Assembly (NCBI GenBank): GCA_008933765.1
Contig: WBUK01000007.1
Location: 1 to 64,000, forward strand
DNA length: 64,000 nucleotides
Source of the DNA: Ignavibacteriaceae bacterium
Lineage (GTDB): Bacteria; Bacteroidota; Ignavibacteria; Ignavibacteriales; Ignavibacteriaceae
Direction: 5' to 3'
Below, in pieces: positions 53,946 to 60,886 of the stretch. Every line of letters starts with the position of its first letter. Position 1 is the stretch's first letter. The translations under genes and the position numbers were made by a program. The notes under the pieces were generated by a model. The model was given only the letters and a program-made list of their open reading frames with translations, was not told the DNA's origin and did no database searches.

Positions 53946-55151
53946 TTACTTCCCTCTTCTCTCAAAGGCTTTTATCACGGGCAGAGCCTTAAAATTGAAA
54001 TCGTAAAACGCCTGGTTTTCACAAGGTGAGCCTGTTTTCGAAGTGGTGTCTTTATAAGCCACCCACTCGCCGCCCCAATAGCACACACCCGCCCCACCTT
54101 GCTTCGGCTGCACTTCATCAAATATTTTACGCAGAAAATTATACTGTCCCTCCGGAGTAGCCGGGTATCCCTCGACCAACTGTTCTTCGCCGCCGAGAAT
54201 GTTGTTCGTCCAATCGTGCCACGCCAGAGTGAAAGGATACGAAGTTTCCACTATCGCAACAGGTTTCAGAAACTTGAGGTACAGTTGATTTATGGTGAAG
54301 TGTATCCCGTTAATATCTTTTCCGTGCCACATTGGATAATACGAAAGCCCGATTATGTCATAATCCAACCCCTTCAGCTCAGTGAAGAATTGCTCAGCCC
54401 CCTCCAAACCTGCAAAATGAATTATTATCTTTGTATGTGTTGAGCTTTCCCTCACCGCAGCAGCCGCAACAGAAAGAAGTTCCATAAAGCGGTTTGGGGT
54501 GGCATATCTTCCGCCCGTAGGGTAAAGAAACCCGTTGTTAATCTCGTTACCAATCTGAATGAACTCAGGTTTCATCGCGGTTACAATCTTTTTTGTGTAT
54601 TGCGCCATCGAATCTCTCAATTCACGGAAGCCAAGATTTTGCCATATAGCCGGCGTTTTTTGTGCACCCGGGTCAGCCCAGGTATCCGAATAGTGAACTG
54701 AAATCATCACCCTGAACCCTTCCCTTTTAAGCCTTTCACTGAACTGCTTTACCCGTTCGAACCCGTTTTCGCCGTCAATAGGGTCTTTCCAGAGGCGCAA
54801 CCTCACCGTGTTTACCCCCGCTTTCCTCAATGTTTGCGTCATTCGCTCCGGGATCGAATCGAAGTTGTAAAACACAGTTCCGTATTCTTCTATTGTCGGT
54901 AACATCGAAAGATCCGCACCGCGGATTACTGTATCAGTCACAAAAGGCGGTTCGGGAGGCAAAACTTTGGGCGAAGTTACATCCATGCAACCGGCTATCA
55001 GTAAAAAAACTACACCGGCTAACGGCAAAATGACCATCGGCAGAAAGCGAAAGGGGCTTTCCCGTAAACGAACCGCAAACCTAACGCCGCTACGAAAGCG
55101 CAAGCCAACCAATATTAAAAGCAGGCGATTCAAAAATTTTTTAGCAAACAT
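53946..55151 (-). CDS. Glycoside hydrolase family 53 endo-beta-1,4-galactanase, lipoprotein
   Basis: A 401-residue GH53 enzyme expected to cut beta-1,4-galactan (pectin or arabinogalactan side chains) at the cell surface or periplasm. The lipobox LLIAGC (Cys near residue 54) follows an unusually long, Arg-rich leader; a later start is possible. Family motifs: GADLSMLPTIEEYG, VNTVRLRLWKDP, ISVHYSDTWADPGAQKTPAIWQ, the acid/base Glu in FIQIGNEINNGFLYP and the nucleophile Glu in AIVETSYPF. No other polysaccharide genes lie nearby. Confidence 0.92.
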   Translation of the reverse strand: MFAKKFLNRLLLILVGLRFRSGVRFAVRLRESPFRFLPMVILPLAGVVFLLIAGCMDVTSPKVLPPEPPFVTDTVIRGADLSMLPTIEEYGTVFYNFDSIPERMTQTLRKAGVNTVRLRLWKDPIDGENGFERVKQFSERLKREGFRVMISVHYSDTWADPGAQKTPAIWQNLGFRELRDSMAQYTKKIVTAMKPEFIQIGNEINNGFLYPTGGRYATPNRFMELLSVAAAAVRESSTHTKIIIHFAGLEGAEQFFTELKGLDYDIIGLSYYPMWHGKDINGIHFTINQLYLKFLKPVAIVETSYPFTLAWHDWTNNILGGEEQLVEGYPATPEGQYNFLRKIFDEVQPKQGGAGVCYWGGEWVAYKDTTSKTGSPCENQAFYDFNFKALPVIKAFERRGK

Positions 55152-55539
55152 GTTTTAAGTCAAAAGCAAATCGTAAATTGAATGAGAAGCAATTTGTAAA
55201 TTAAGCTAAAAGCATATCGTAATTTACGACAGGAGCAAATCGCAAAAAAGTGCTTCAATTCCACTAAATTTTCAATTCCTGATTAAAATTTACCATTTTT
55301 TCCTGATATTCTTGCAACCACAACCAATGTTGCAAATTATATTCGTTTAATCAGGTAAGGGTGCACAATTTCAGTGGCATTTCCGCAGTTTCTCCGGCGT
55401 GCCTCACAACGGGCAAATTTATTCAACAAATGTGTGTCCCAACACACAGGGGTATTAATTTACACAAATTTGCAGATTAGTTTTTCGTAATTTTAACCTG
55501 AGTTTAACTAATTAATTTTTACTTCAACGGAGCTTTTTG
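55152..55539. other. 388-bp gap between divergent GH53 and subtilase genes
   Basis: The first 100 bp is a 23-bp repeat (55162-55253). The rest contains short self-complementary stretches around TGCAACCACAACCAATGTTGCA (about 55314-55335) and TGTGTCCCAACACACA (about 55432-55447), either of which could be an operator. Promoter elements could not be assigned. Confidence 0.5.
55162..55253. repeat. 23-bp repeat, four copies
   Basis: Four 23-bp units related to A(A/G)(A/G)AGCAAATCGTAAATT(N)5 at 55162, 55185, 55208 and 55231, directly upstream of the GH53 gene. Confidence 0.88.
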
Positions 55540-58422
55540 ATGAGAAAAATCTTCAGTCTGTTTTTCTTCATTTTTGTTGCAGTCCCTCTCTTTGCTCAAA
55601 ATGCTGAACAGAAAGAGTGGCTGAAAAATTTCGCCAAAGAACAAAACGATCTTTGGCAGGCAGGAAGGCAACAAGCCGAATCCCTCGCTGTAAAGTGGAA
55701 CCTTCCGATCAGAAAAGAATTCCCCGATGGCACCGTAATTGAAATTCAGGGCGTACAGGATGGGGTTCCTGTTTATCATATTACTGACAATGTTAATTCC
55801 GCTAAAACTATCGCTACCGATAAAGTGCAAGTGGGCAACTCATACGGTGTTTTCTCTTTGGATGGTTCAGGTACTAACATCGGGCTTTGGGAAGCCGGCG
55901 GTATCCCAAGAGCAACACATCAGGAGCTTGACGGAAGAGCCACTTCGAAAGATGGAGGCGGCGCTCAAACCCAACATGCTACCCACACTGCCGGTACTCT
56001 TATCGCTTCCGGCGTTTCGCCAAATGCTAAAGGTATGTCACCTAACGGCCATATTGACTACTATACCTCATCAAATGATCTTTCTGAAATTACTGCCGCT
56101 GCCGCTGCAGGGTTGAGAGTTTCAAGCCACAGTTACGGGCAAATTGTCGGGTGGAGATGGGACTATTACGGCGACAGCAAATGGACCTGGATGGGCAACG
56201 AAAATATAAGCCCGACCGAAGACTACCGTTTCGGTTTCTACTCACAAACTTCACAGGCATGGGATAACATGCTGAATAATGCACCGAACTTACTCGTGGT
56301 TAAAAGTGCCGGTAACGACAGGGGCGAAGGTCCCGCACCCGGAACGCCACACCACCTGTATCCCAACAGTACAACTTTGGTAACAACCGTCAGAGATTTG
56401 GACGGCGGTGACGACGGCTACGATTGCATTAATGACGGCGTGGGTATTGCTAAAAATACTTTAACAATCGGTGCAGTGAGCAGAATTCCTAACGGATGGA
56501 CTTCCCCCTCTTCAGTCGTTATGAGTTCTTTCAGCGGCTGGGGACCCACTGACGACGGCAGAATTAAACCTGATGTGGTGGCTGACGGTGTTAACCTCTA
56601 CTCATCTTCTCACGAGTCGAACACTGCTTATGCAACAATTTCGGGAACCTCAATGGCAACCCCGAGCGTTGCCGGCTCTGTGGGCGATCTCCTTCAGCTT
56701 CAGCAGCAACTGCACGGAAGCACACCACTTCGTGCGGCTACTTTGAAGGCGTTAATCTTTCATACCGCAGATGAAGCGGGCGCAAATCCGGGACCTGATT
56801 ATGTTTTCGGATGGGGGTTGATGAACACTTTTAACGCCGCTTTGTTAATGAAAGTGAACAAAGATGTGGGAAATGACGCCCTGATTAAAGAAGAAGTTCT
56901 TAATAACGCAGGGCAGTTTCAGTATCAGGTGCAGTCAAACGGAACTGAACCGTTGAAGGCTACTATAAACTGGACAGACCCCGCAGGAACACCGCCCCCG
57001 GTTTCACTTAACCCGCAGGATATTATGCTGAAAAATGACCTCGATCTTCGAATCACGGGACCCGGCGGAACATTCTATCCCTGGGTTCTTGATCCTTTCG
57101 ATCCTTCGGCAGCTGCAACTACAGGCGATAACTACCGGGACAACACCGAACAAATTTTAATTGCTAATCCTGCTGCGGGTAACTACACGATTACCGTTAC
57201 ACATAAAGGCGGTTTGGTTAACGGTTCGCAGCCGTTTTCATTAGTGGTTTCGGGAATTGCTATCCCCGTTCCGGCTCAGGTTTCACTGACAACACCTGCC
57301 AACGGTGCAACCGGTGTTGATGTTAATGCTCCTCTTGGTTGGACAGTGGGAGAAAGAGCTTCGAAATACCACCTTCAGGTAGCAACCGACAATTCCTTTT
57401 CAACTATTGCTTATGAAAACAATGCGGTTGCGGGTGTTAATTTCACCGTTCAGGATACCCTTAACGGCTTAACTCAATATTTCTGGCGGGTTCGCAGCGG
57501 AAATAGCGGCGGTTTCAGCAATTGGAGCGAAGTGCGGAGTTTCACTACGGCGCTGGCTATCCCGGCTGTGCCCGTTAATGTTTACCCCGAGCATAACAGC
57601 AAAAATATCTCCGTGAAACCAACCGTTGATTGGCAAGGTGATTCTTACGCTCAGAAATACTGGTTAAGAGTTTCGAAAAATGCACTTTTCTCCAACTTGG
57701 TGTTTAACGATTCCACCATCACACAGAACTATCACACCATCGATTCACTGGCGGAACAAACAAAATATTACTGGAGAGTTGTGGCGATTAATCAGGCCGG
57801 CAGCAGTGCTCCATCCCCCTCGAGCATTTTTACTACCGGTTTGTTCGCACCGAGCAACCTGAGCGCTGTTGTTAACCAAAACGGCAAAGTTGATTTAACT
57901 TGGGTTGACCGCTCAAACCTTGAAAACAAGTTCTATATTATGCGTGCTCAAGGTGATAATGACTATGCGGTTATCGATTCTGTTTTGGGTGCAAACTCCA
58001 CATCTTACACAGATAACAACCCGATAACCGGTGAGCTTTCTTATAAAGTACTGGCGGCTAACGATGTAGCAATGTCCGATCCGAGTGACGCTGCGGCTGC
58101 TTCGGTAACCTCTGTAAAAGAAGGTAACCAACCCGGCGTGCCGAAAGAATTTGCGTTAGAGCAAAACTACCCGAATCCTTTCAATCCCTCGACTGAAATT
58201 ATGTTTGCACTGCCGTGGGAAAGCAATGTTAAACTGACAATCTACAACACCCTCGGTGAAAAAGTTGATGAGTTGGTTAACAAACCCCTTCGCTCGGGTT
58301 ACTACACCGTCACCTGGAACGCTTCGGCATACAATTCCGGTGTTTACTTCTACACCATCACAGCAACAACGGCAGATGGTAAAAACATCAACATCACCAA
58401 AAAGATGCTGTTAGTGAAGTAG
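55540..58422 (+). CDS. Secreted subtilisin-like (S8) protease with T9SS sorting domain
   Basis: A 960-residue exported protease. Signal peptide (1-19); S8 domain about residues 95-435, with His146 in HATHTAGT, oxyanion Asn259 in VKSAGND and Ser371 in GTSMATPSVAG. The segment expected to hold the catalytic Asp reads NIGLWEAGGIPRATHQEL, so Glu118 appears to replace Asp. Two Ig/Fn3-like domains (TPANGATGVDVNAPLGWTV; VYPEHNSKNISVKPTVDWQ), a further Fn3 (residues 765-850) and the NYPNPFNPST sorting domain follow. The ATG at 55540 is preferred over the TTG just before it; GGAG lies upstream. Confidence 0.93.
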   Translation: MRKIFSLFFFIFVAVPLFAQNAEQKEWLKNFAKEQNDLWQAGRQQAESLAVKWNLPIRKEFPDGTVIEIQGVQDGVPVYHITDNVNSAKTIATDKVQVGNSYGVFSLDGSGTNIGLWEAGGIPRATHQELDGRATSKDGGGAQTQHATHTAGTLIASGVSPNAKGMSPNGHIDYYTSSNDLSEITAAAAAGLRVSSHSYGQIVGWRWDYYGDSKWTWMGNENISPTEDYRFGFYSQTSQAWDNMLNNAPNLLVVKSAGNDRGEGPAPGTPHHLYPNSTTLVTTVRDLDGGDDGYDCINDGVGIAKNTLTIGAVSRIPNGWTSPSSVVMSSFSGWGPTDDGRIKPDVVADGVNLYSSSHESNTAYATISGTSMATPSVAGSVGDLLQLQQQLHGSTPLRAATLKALIFHTADEAGANPGPDYVFGWGLMNTFNAALLMKVNKDVGNDALIKEEVLNNAGQFQYQVQSNGTEPLKATINWTDPAGTPPPVSLNPQDIMLKNDLDLRITGPGGTFYPWVLDPFDPSAAATTGDNYRDNTEQILIANPAAGNYTITVTHKGGLVNGSQPFSLVVSGIAIPVPAQVSLTTPANGATGVDVNAPLGWTVGERASKYHLQVATDNSFSTIAYENNAVAGVNFTVQDTLNGLTQYFWRVRSGNSGGFSNWSEVRSFTTALAIPAVPVNVYPEHNSKNISVKPTVDWQGDSYAQKYWLRVSKNALFSNLVFNDSTITQNYHTIDSLAEQTKYYWRVVAINQAGSSAPSPSSIFTTGLFAPSNLSAVVNQNGKVDLTWVDRSNLENKFYIMRAQGDNDYAVIDSVLGANSTSYTDNNPITGELSYKVLAANDVAMSDPSDAAAASVTSVKEGNQPGVPKEFALEQNYPNPFNPSTEIMFALPWESNVKLTIYNTLGEKVDELVNKPLRSGYYTVTWNASAYNSGVYFYTITATTADGKNINITKKMLLVK

Positions 58423-58440
58423 AAGTGGGGTTCTTGGAGA

Positions 58441-58484
58441 CGAAAGTAATGGCGGGCGAAAGTAATGGCGGGCGAAAGTAATGC
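58441..58484 (+). repeat. 16-bp repeat after the subtilase gene
   Basis: CGAAAGTAATGGCGGG is present at 58441 and 58457, and partly at 58473, starting about 20 bp after the subtilase stop. A GAAGTGGGGTT seen at the stop recurs near 58522. Confidence 0.9.
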
Positions 58485-58671
58485 AAAAAATACTGCAGTT
58501 CGTTACCAATGAGATGTTGGCGAAGTGGGGTTGATTGCAGTTTTTTAAGCAGAGCATTAAAACTTTATGTTTAAGGTTTTGGATTTCAGGTTGAAGCTTA
58601 TACTTCCTGACTAAATCACAAACACTATGTAAACTCTTTAAGCCTCCAACTTCGAAAGTAGGGATTTTATT

Positions 58672-58712
58672 AAGCTGAGCTTTTGAGATTTTCTCAGAGG
58701 CTCAGCTTTTTT
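58672..58712 (+). terminator. Rho-independent terminator of the subtilase gene
   Basis: AAGCTGAGC / GCTCAGCTT pair perfectly (9 bp) with a second small hairpin (TTTTGAGA / TCTCAGAG-like) in the loop, followed by TTTT. It lies 250 bp after the stop, so the 3' untranslated region would be long. Confidence 0.82.
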
Positions 58713-58743
58713 ATTATAAACTGAAGAAGTGTTTTTTTTAGAG

Positions 58744-59007
58744 AGGAGTAGTTGTAGGTTTGTGTACCCATTAAGTTGAGGGATTCACTGCTTGTGGGAT
58801 TGTGTTGTTAGGAGTAGTTGTAGGTTTGTGGAACCATTAAGTTGAGGGATTCACTGCTTGTGGGATTGTGCTGTTAGGAGTAGTTGTAGGTTTGTGGAAC
58901 CATTAAGTTGAGGGATTCATTGCTTGTGGGATTTTGCTGTTAGGAGTAGTTGTAGGTTTGTGGAACCATTAAGTTGAGGGATTCACTGCTTGTGGGATTT
59001 TGCTGTT
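58744..59007. repeat. 66-bp tandem repeat, four copies
   Basis: Four units start with AGGAGTAGTTGTAGG at 58744, 58810, 58876 and 58942, spaced exactly 66 bp. They differ at only a few positions (GTGTACCCA against GTGGAACCA; CACTGC against CATTGC; TTGTG against TTTTG). All frames contain stops (TAG, TAA), so it is non-coding despite the multiple-of-three period. The following 100 bp has related GTAGGGTT/GTAGAGTG fragments. Confidence 0.97.
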
Positions 59008-59205
59008 ATTAGATTTATGGAGTTTTACTAATAAGACACCTCGGTAATTTGGTTGTTGTTTTCTTTGCTTGTAGGGTTGCACTGTTGTTTAGTTGTAGAG
59101 TGGGAAGAATATTTAGTAGGCAATTAATTTTAACCTAAAAAAAATTATCCCAAAGCAATTTTAAAAATTTCGCTCTGAAACATGGTTCTACTACCTCTTT
59201 CTGAT

Positions 59206-59278
59206 TATATTTGCACCACAAAATTCCCGGTGGTCTCTGGGTTGAGGTTTTTCCTTAATCTACGCTGCCGGGTTTTCG
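59206..59278 (+). ncRNA. Candidate small structured RNA
   Basis: A TATATTTG -7-like element (59206-59213) is followed within about 12 nt by a two-helix hairpin. The outer stem is CCCGGTGGT (59226-59234) with GCTGCCGGG (59264-59272), the inner stem GGTTGAGG (59240-59247) with CCTTAATC (59253-59260), with a CUCUG/UAC internal loop and a U5 apical loop; TTTTC follows. Several pairs are G-U, so an RNA rather than a DNA palindrome is implied. It could be a stand-alone sRNA or merely an elaborate terminator. I recognise no known RNA family. Confidence 0.4.
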
Positions 59279-59326
59279 TTTTTAAATAACCTTCATCATT
59301 TTAAATAATCTGCTATTTGTAACTAT

Positions 59327-59369
59327 TGATAAAAGCTACATCTAATCTCCTAAGAAGCCGCTTTTATCA
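59327..59369. other. 10-bp inverted repeat
   Basis: TGATAAAAGC (59327-59336) and GCTTTTATCA (59360-59369) are perfect complements around a 23-nt loop. There is no U run. Function unknown; it lies 50 bp after the candidate RNA. Confidence 0.65.
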
Positions 59370-59488
59370 TAAATGGAAAGAGAAAAATTCACTTAAATTT
59401 CATGAATAGCTTACATAATCTTCGCTATTTTCCCCGCTTTTACAAAAATTTAACCACCTACATTCCTCCTCGCATATTCTTCAAGCCA

Positions 59489-59545
59489 CAAAAAAAACCT
59501 GCCAATTTGAGCATAACCGATTAAACCGGCAGAGGCTTGGCAGGT
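59489..59545 (-). terminator. Minus-strand terminator of the decayed T9SS gene
   Basis: On the minus strand, ACCTGCCAA pairs with TTGGCAGGT (9 bp, perfect; plus-strand arms 59497-59505 and 59537-59545), with an inner CCGGTTTAATCGG hairpin, and is followed by eight T. It is well placed to end transcription from the remnant gene at 59872-60036. Confidence 0.8.
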
Positions 59546-59773
59546 GTGTTAATACAAAAATAACAAATAATTTTGAAATAAAAGAATTTATTTCATTTCT
59601 TGAGTAACTATCTCCTTTTCAACCTGAATCCATAGGCAGCATTGTTCTTTTTGAAATAGCATCCATAACATGGTTGATCCATCAATTTCATTATGCTGTT
59701 TGAAAATCATCTATATAGTAACCTAAATCCTAAAACGGAAGTGATTTGTTAGGAAACCACTTCCTTTTCACAG

Positions 59774-59871
59774 TTACTTCAAAAACAGCAGTGCTTTCGT
59801 TAAAAATTGTATCATTAATATGGTTACTCCAAAAGCAGCTTTGTTTTGTTTTAGCTCTCTCCTTTTCTCAG
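59774..59871 (-). repeat. Worn duplicate gene ends after the T9SS remnant
   Basis: Reading the minus strand downstream of the remnant's TKKMLLLK-stop, two further peptide ends appear about 50 bp apart: KTKLLLE-stop (stop 59824-59826) and KALLFLK-stop (stop 59774-59776). Both look like decayed copies of the same coding end. A more doubtful fourth lies near 59640. Confidence 0.7.
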
Positions 59872-60036
59872 CTATTTCAATAGCAGCATCTTTTTGGTAA
59901 TTGATACTTCCTCACTTTTCAGCCGGTAAAAATATACGCCTGATGTCAGGTTATATTTTCCTGCGCCGAAGTCTAAGGAGTAGCTGCCTGCTGCCTGATA
60001 ACCCTCAATTGGCACAGCAACTTCCTGACCTAATGT
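59872..60036 (-). pseudogene. Remnant of a T9SS C-terminal sorting domain gene
   Basis: Fifty-four codons followed by TAG read TLGQEVAVPIEGYQAAG, then GKYNLTSGVYFYRLK and VSITKKMLLLK. This is the second half of a type IX sorting domain and matches the ends of the two intact T9SS proteins in this window (LGEKVDE..., SGVYFYTI..., ITKKMLLVK). A TAG in frame at 60037-60039 and pseudo-tRNA-related sequence directly upstream show the rest of the gene is gone. The surviving half is almost uncorrupted, so the loss is either recent or the fragment was copied. Confidence 0.88.
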
Positions 60037-60114
60037 CTAAACCAAACATGTTAATTAAACTTGCCTAAGAATGAAAAAGCTTTCAACTTGAAGAAAAGCT
60101 ATTTAAAATGAAGA

Positions 60115-60147
60115 AAGCCCTTGTTACTTAAAAAGCAACAAAGGCTT
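60115..60147 (-). terminator. Terminator of pseudo-tRNA A
   Basis: On the minus strand AAGCCTTTGTT pairs with AACAAGGGCTT (10 of 11) around CTTTTTAAGT-type loop bases, followed by a U-rich stretch. It is nearly identical to the terminator of the intact tRNA-Val (60525-60557), along with about 60 bp of flank on its far side (60061-60114 against 60473-60524). Confidence 0.8.
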
Positions 60148-60155
60148 CAAACCTG

Positions 60156-60214
60156 TGGGCGCTCAGGGATTCGAACCCCGGACCCTCCCGATGTATCGGG
60201 ATGCTCTGAACCAA
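60156..60214 (-). pseudogene. Truncated tRNA-Val copy A
   Basis: The 3' 59 nt of a tRNA-Val-like gene: acceptor 3' strand AGCGCCC, an intact T arm (CGGGG-TTCGAAT-CCCTG) and an altered anticodon arm, TCCCG-ATACAT-CGGGA, with a 6-nt loop and no readable Val anticodon. The D-arm 5' half and 5' acceptor strand are missing, so it cannot fold as a tRNA. Confidence 0.88.
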
Positions 60215-60238
60215 ACTATGTATCCTTAAAACAAAAAA

Positions 60239-60272
60239 GAGGCTGTTTGATATGTATTATCAAAACAGCCTC
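60239..60272 (-). terminator. Terminator of pseudo-tRNA B
   Basis: On the minus strand GAGGCTGTTTTGATA pairs with TATCAAACAGCCTC around a short ATACA loop, followed by TTTTTTG. The stem is strong and differs completely from the terminators of copies A and C. Confidence 0.92.
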
Positions 60273-60282
60273 ATTGGATTCG

Positions 60283-60341
60283 TGGGCGCTCAGGGATTCG
60301 AACCCCGGACCCTCCCGATGTATCGGGATGCTCTGAACCAA
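60283..60341 (-). pseudogene. Truncated tRNA-Val copy B
   Basis: Identical over its 59 nt to copy A, and the same 5' junction (GGATACATAGTTTGG on the minus strand) precedes both. The D-arm 5' half and acceptor 5' strand are missing. Confidence 0.88.
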
Positions 60342-60365
60342 ACTATGTATCCTTAAAACAAAAAA

Positions 60366-60387
60366 GCCCTGTTAAAAATAACAGGAC
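60366..60387 (-). terminator. Terminator of pseudo-tRNA C
   Basis: On the minus strand GTCCTGTTA pairs with TAACAGGGC around a UUUU loop, followed by TTTTTTG. It is distinct in sequence from the terminators of A and B. Confidence 0.9.
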
Positions 60388-60396
60388 TTTCTTTCG

Positions 60397-60455
60397 TGGG
60401 CGCTCAGGGATTCGAACCCCGGACCCTCCCGATGTATCGGGATGCTCTGAACCAA
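60397..60455 (-). pseudogene. Truncated tRNA-Val copy C
   Basis: The same 59-nt 3' tRNA segment as copies A and B. Its 5' junction differs: here a perfect AGGTTAA-T-TTAACCT palindrome (60458-60472) precedes it. It lies closest to the intact tRNA-Val gene. Confidence 0.88.
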
Positions 60456-60524
60456 ATAGGTTAATTTAACCTGCCCGAGAATGAAAAACCTTTCAACTTG
60501 AAGAAAAGCTATTTAAAATGAAGA

Positions 60525-60557
60525 AAGCCCTTGTTACTTAAAAAGCAGCAAAGGCTT
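60525..60557 (-). terminator. Terminator of the tRNA-Gly/tRNA-Val transcript
   Basis: On the minus strand AAGCCTTTGCT pairs with AACAAGGGCTT (one mismatch and one extra change), followed by TTCTTCATTTT. It lies 9 nt after the tRNA-Val 3' end. Confidence 0.8.
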
Positions 60558-60565
60558 CAAACCTG

Positions 60566-60640
60566 TGGGCGCTCAGGGATTCGAACCCCGGACCCTCTGC
60601 TTGTAAGGCAGATGCTCTAAACCAACTGAGCTAAGCGCCC
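60566..60640 (-). tRNA. tRNA-Val (anticodon TAC)
   Basis: A complete cloverleaf: acceptor GGGCGCT/AGCGCCC with discriminator A, D arm GCTCAG-TTGGTTTA-GAGC, anticodon arm TCTGC-CTTACAA-GCAGA giving anticodon TAC, and T arm CGGGG-TTCGAAT-CCCTG. The CCA end is not encoded. It is the parent of the three truncated copies downstream and probably co-transcribed with the tRNA-Gly just upstream. Confidence 0.95.
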
Positions 60641-60741
60641 CCTTTTTCAAAAATTTCAGACTGTAAATTTACCACTTTCCCGAATAAAAAACAAACCGCT
60701 AACGCCAACAAAAAAAATATTTTCCAAATAAATAAAAATAT

Positions 60742-60817
60742 TGGAGCGGGCAACGGGATTCGAACCCGCGACATTCAGCTTGGGAAGCTGACACTCTACC
60801 AACTGAGTTATGCCCGC
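60742..60817 (-). tRNA. tRNA-Gly (anticodon CCC), CCA encoded
   Basis: A complete cloverleaf: acceptor GCGGGCA/TGCCCGC, D arm CTCAGTTGGTAGAG, anticodon arm TCAGC-TTCCCAA-GCTGA giving anticodon CCC, and T arm GCGGG-TTCGAAT-CCCGT. The 3' CCA is encoded (60742-60744). It lies 70 bp after the 2-oxoglutarate dehydrogenase stop, so read-through from that gene may contribute to its expression. Confidence 0.95.
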
Positions 60818-60886
60818 ATTTGAATCCGAAAATTACGAAAATTTCCGGAATCCAAAAAGATAATCTTTCTTCCCCCTAAGCACCCG

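Larger units (their letters stand above)
58423..60155. other. 1.7-kb gene-free stretch
   Basis: No intact gene is present. In order: a 16-bp repeat after the subtilase, its terminator, a 66-bp x4 repeat, a candidate structured RNA, an inverted repeat, a minus-strand terminator, worn gene ends and a remnant T9SS sorting domain, and the first pseudo-tRNA terminator. It looks like a graveyard of at least one minus-strand secreted-protein gene. Confidence 0.7.

Noticed and set aside
60121-60336. 71-codon frame with repeated SGIRTPDPPDVSGC motifs
   Set aside because: It is the translation of the pseudo-tRNA copies, a common false call over tRNA T arms.
60156-60455. Three extra functional tRNAs
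   Set aside because: Each lacks the 5' acceptor strand and half the D arm, and the anticodon loop has only six bases.
60156-60640. Integrative element with tRNA attachment sites
   Set aside because: Repeated tRNA 3' ends suggested att sites, but no integrase or cargo lies between them and the spacing is only about 115-170 bp.
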